Below are positions 5,938 through 6,290 of a DNA stretch of 6,290 nucleotides, piece by piece. The stretch covers positions 1 to 6,290 of the forward strand of contig NZ_JAIVFR010000408.1 in the NCBI RefSeq assembly GCF_020829685.1. Direction: 5' to 3'. The first letter of the stretch is position 1. Each line of letters starts with the position of its first letter. This DNA comes from Nostoc sp. CHAB 5715 (lineage in GTDB: Bacteria; Cyanobacteriota; Cyanobacteriia; Cyanobacteriales; Nostocaceae). The notes beneath the pieces were generated by a model. It had not been told where the DNA came from. It worked only from the letters and a program-made list of their open reading frames with translations, and did no database searches. A program made the position numbers and the translations under genes.

Positions 5938-6183
5938 TTCTTCGATAGCATTTTATTGCTTAAGCAGTTCTAACTAGCTCGGCATCACTTAACACCAAGA
6001 TAGTGACTTTGCCAGTGTCTGTTCGCTCCTCACCACCCGTATCGAGCTTGAGTAGGGATACACTATTTTGTGTCCCTAAAACTCGCAAACTCGTCCCACA
6101 ACTTCACAGGCGTGGGTAATTATTTCGTATTTACGCAATGGATATCTAGTCTAAGTAGCTTTATATATATTACTCAATTAGCA

Positions 6184-6225
6184 GTAGCAGTATATACTGA
6201 CTACAAGGATTGTAGACCCTACCCT
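6184..6225 (+). promoter_or_regulatory. Putative NtcA-activated promoter
   Basis: GTA-GCAGTATA-TAC (6184-6197) fits the GTA-N8-TAC consensus of the nitrogen regulator NtcA. After exactly 22 bases comes TACCCT (6220-6225), fitting the TAN3T -10 element. This spacing is that of classical NtcA-activated (class II) promoters, which lack a -35 box. Predicted transcription would start near 6232, leaving a leader of about 22 bases before the ATG at 6254. The 12-bp palindrome CAGTATATACTG (6188-6199) overlaps the site. GTA-N8-TAC alone is expected by chance about once in a window this size, so the weight rests on the combined spacing and position. Confidence 0.55.
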
Positions 6226-6253
6226 AAGGCATTTTTTTAGCCATTCACTAACC

Positions 6254-6290
6254 ATGAAACTTGAGGATATATATCAATTCTTTGAGAATC
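6254..6290 (+). CDS. Start of an unidentified gene, cut by the window edge
   Basis: ATG at 6254 opens a frame (MKLEDIYQFFEN...) that is still open at the last base. Only 12 codons are visible, too few to name a family. Support is the position 29 bp after the -10 of the putative NtcA promoter, the long gene-free region before it, and the absence of another reading for this end of the window. No Shine-Dalgarno is present. The in-frame stop upstream (TAG at 6185-6187) means no earlier ATG applies. Confidence 0.45.
   Translation, partial: MKLEDIYQFFEN

Larger units (their letters stand above)
5447..6253. other. 0.8-kb region without a convincing gene
   Basis: I see no frame longer than a few dozen codons with a protein-like sequence. 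The left part (5480-5660) is made of dispersed repeats and hairpins. The middle (5760-5970) is AT-rich with TGTAAAA-type inverted repeats. The right part (6055-6225) holds small hairpins and a putative NtcA promoter. On the plus strand it is the 5' region of the frame starting at 6254; on the minus strand it is the 5' region of the DUF3611 gene. An unannotated small RNA is possible, but I recognise none. Confidence 0.6.

Noticed and set aside
5899..5949. 16-codon frame beginning MNFYRQNS, possible leader peptide
   Set aside because: Very short, within the inverted-repeat cluster, without ribosome binding site and not adjacent to a gene start.
6023..6040. Resemblance of GCTCCTCACCAC to the Yfr1 motif ACTCCTCACAC
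   Set aside because: Mismatched at key positions and not flanked by the two Yfr1 stem-loops, so not called as Yfr1.

Overview
The window looks like chromosomal DNA of a filamentous, probably heterocyst-forming cyanobacterium (Nostoc/Anabaena type). Seen directly: four perfect HIP1 octamers (GCGATCGC), AT-rich spacers packed with 7-bp tandem repeats of the kind described as STRRs in Nostocales, a non-zinc S14, and a DUF3611-type membrane protein. The genus assignment is inference.

Layout. At the left edge (1-482, minus) is an N-terminal half of leucyl/phenylalanyl-tRNA--protein transferase (aat) that stops before its catalytic region. Divergent from it is a small unrecognised gene (591-920, plus). 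Next comes a run of minus-strand genes, read right to left: a four-helix DUF3611-type membrane protein (5446-4868), serS (4702-3422), the site-2 protease rseP (3252-2152), endonuclease III nth (2048-1377) and ribosomal protein S14 rpsN (1300-998). All are housekeeping genes for translation, DNA repair and membrane proteolysis. serS-rseP-nth-rpsN are co-directional with gaps of 76-169 bp and may be co-transcribed, but they show no obvious functional link.

All but one of the gaps in that run contain recognisable short repeats. A TTGGGCA array, interrupted by a 24-bp element, and a GACTAAT array lie between serS and rseP. A duplicated 38-bp CCCCACT-type repeat lies between rseP and nth and supplies the nth start codon. 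TTTGTCA/GACTAAT arrays that fold into a long imperfect hairpin follow rpsN.

The right 0.8 kb (5447-6253) has no convincing gene. It holds dispersed-repeat hairpins, a cluster of TGTAAAA/TTTTACA half-sites and, close to the right end, a site with the layout of an NtcA-activated promoter (GTA-N8-TAC, 22 bases, TACCCT). That site lies just upstream of an ATG opening a plus-strand frame (MKLEDIYQFFEN...) which leaves the window.

I see no clear undescribed multi-gene system. The best leads are the putative NtcA promoter and its cut-off gene, the repeat that has remodelled the nth start, and the truncated aat with its foreign-looking flank.
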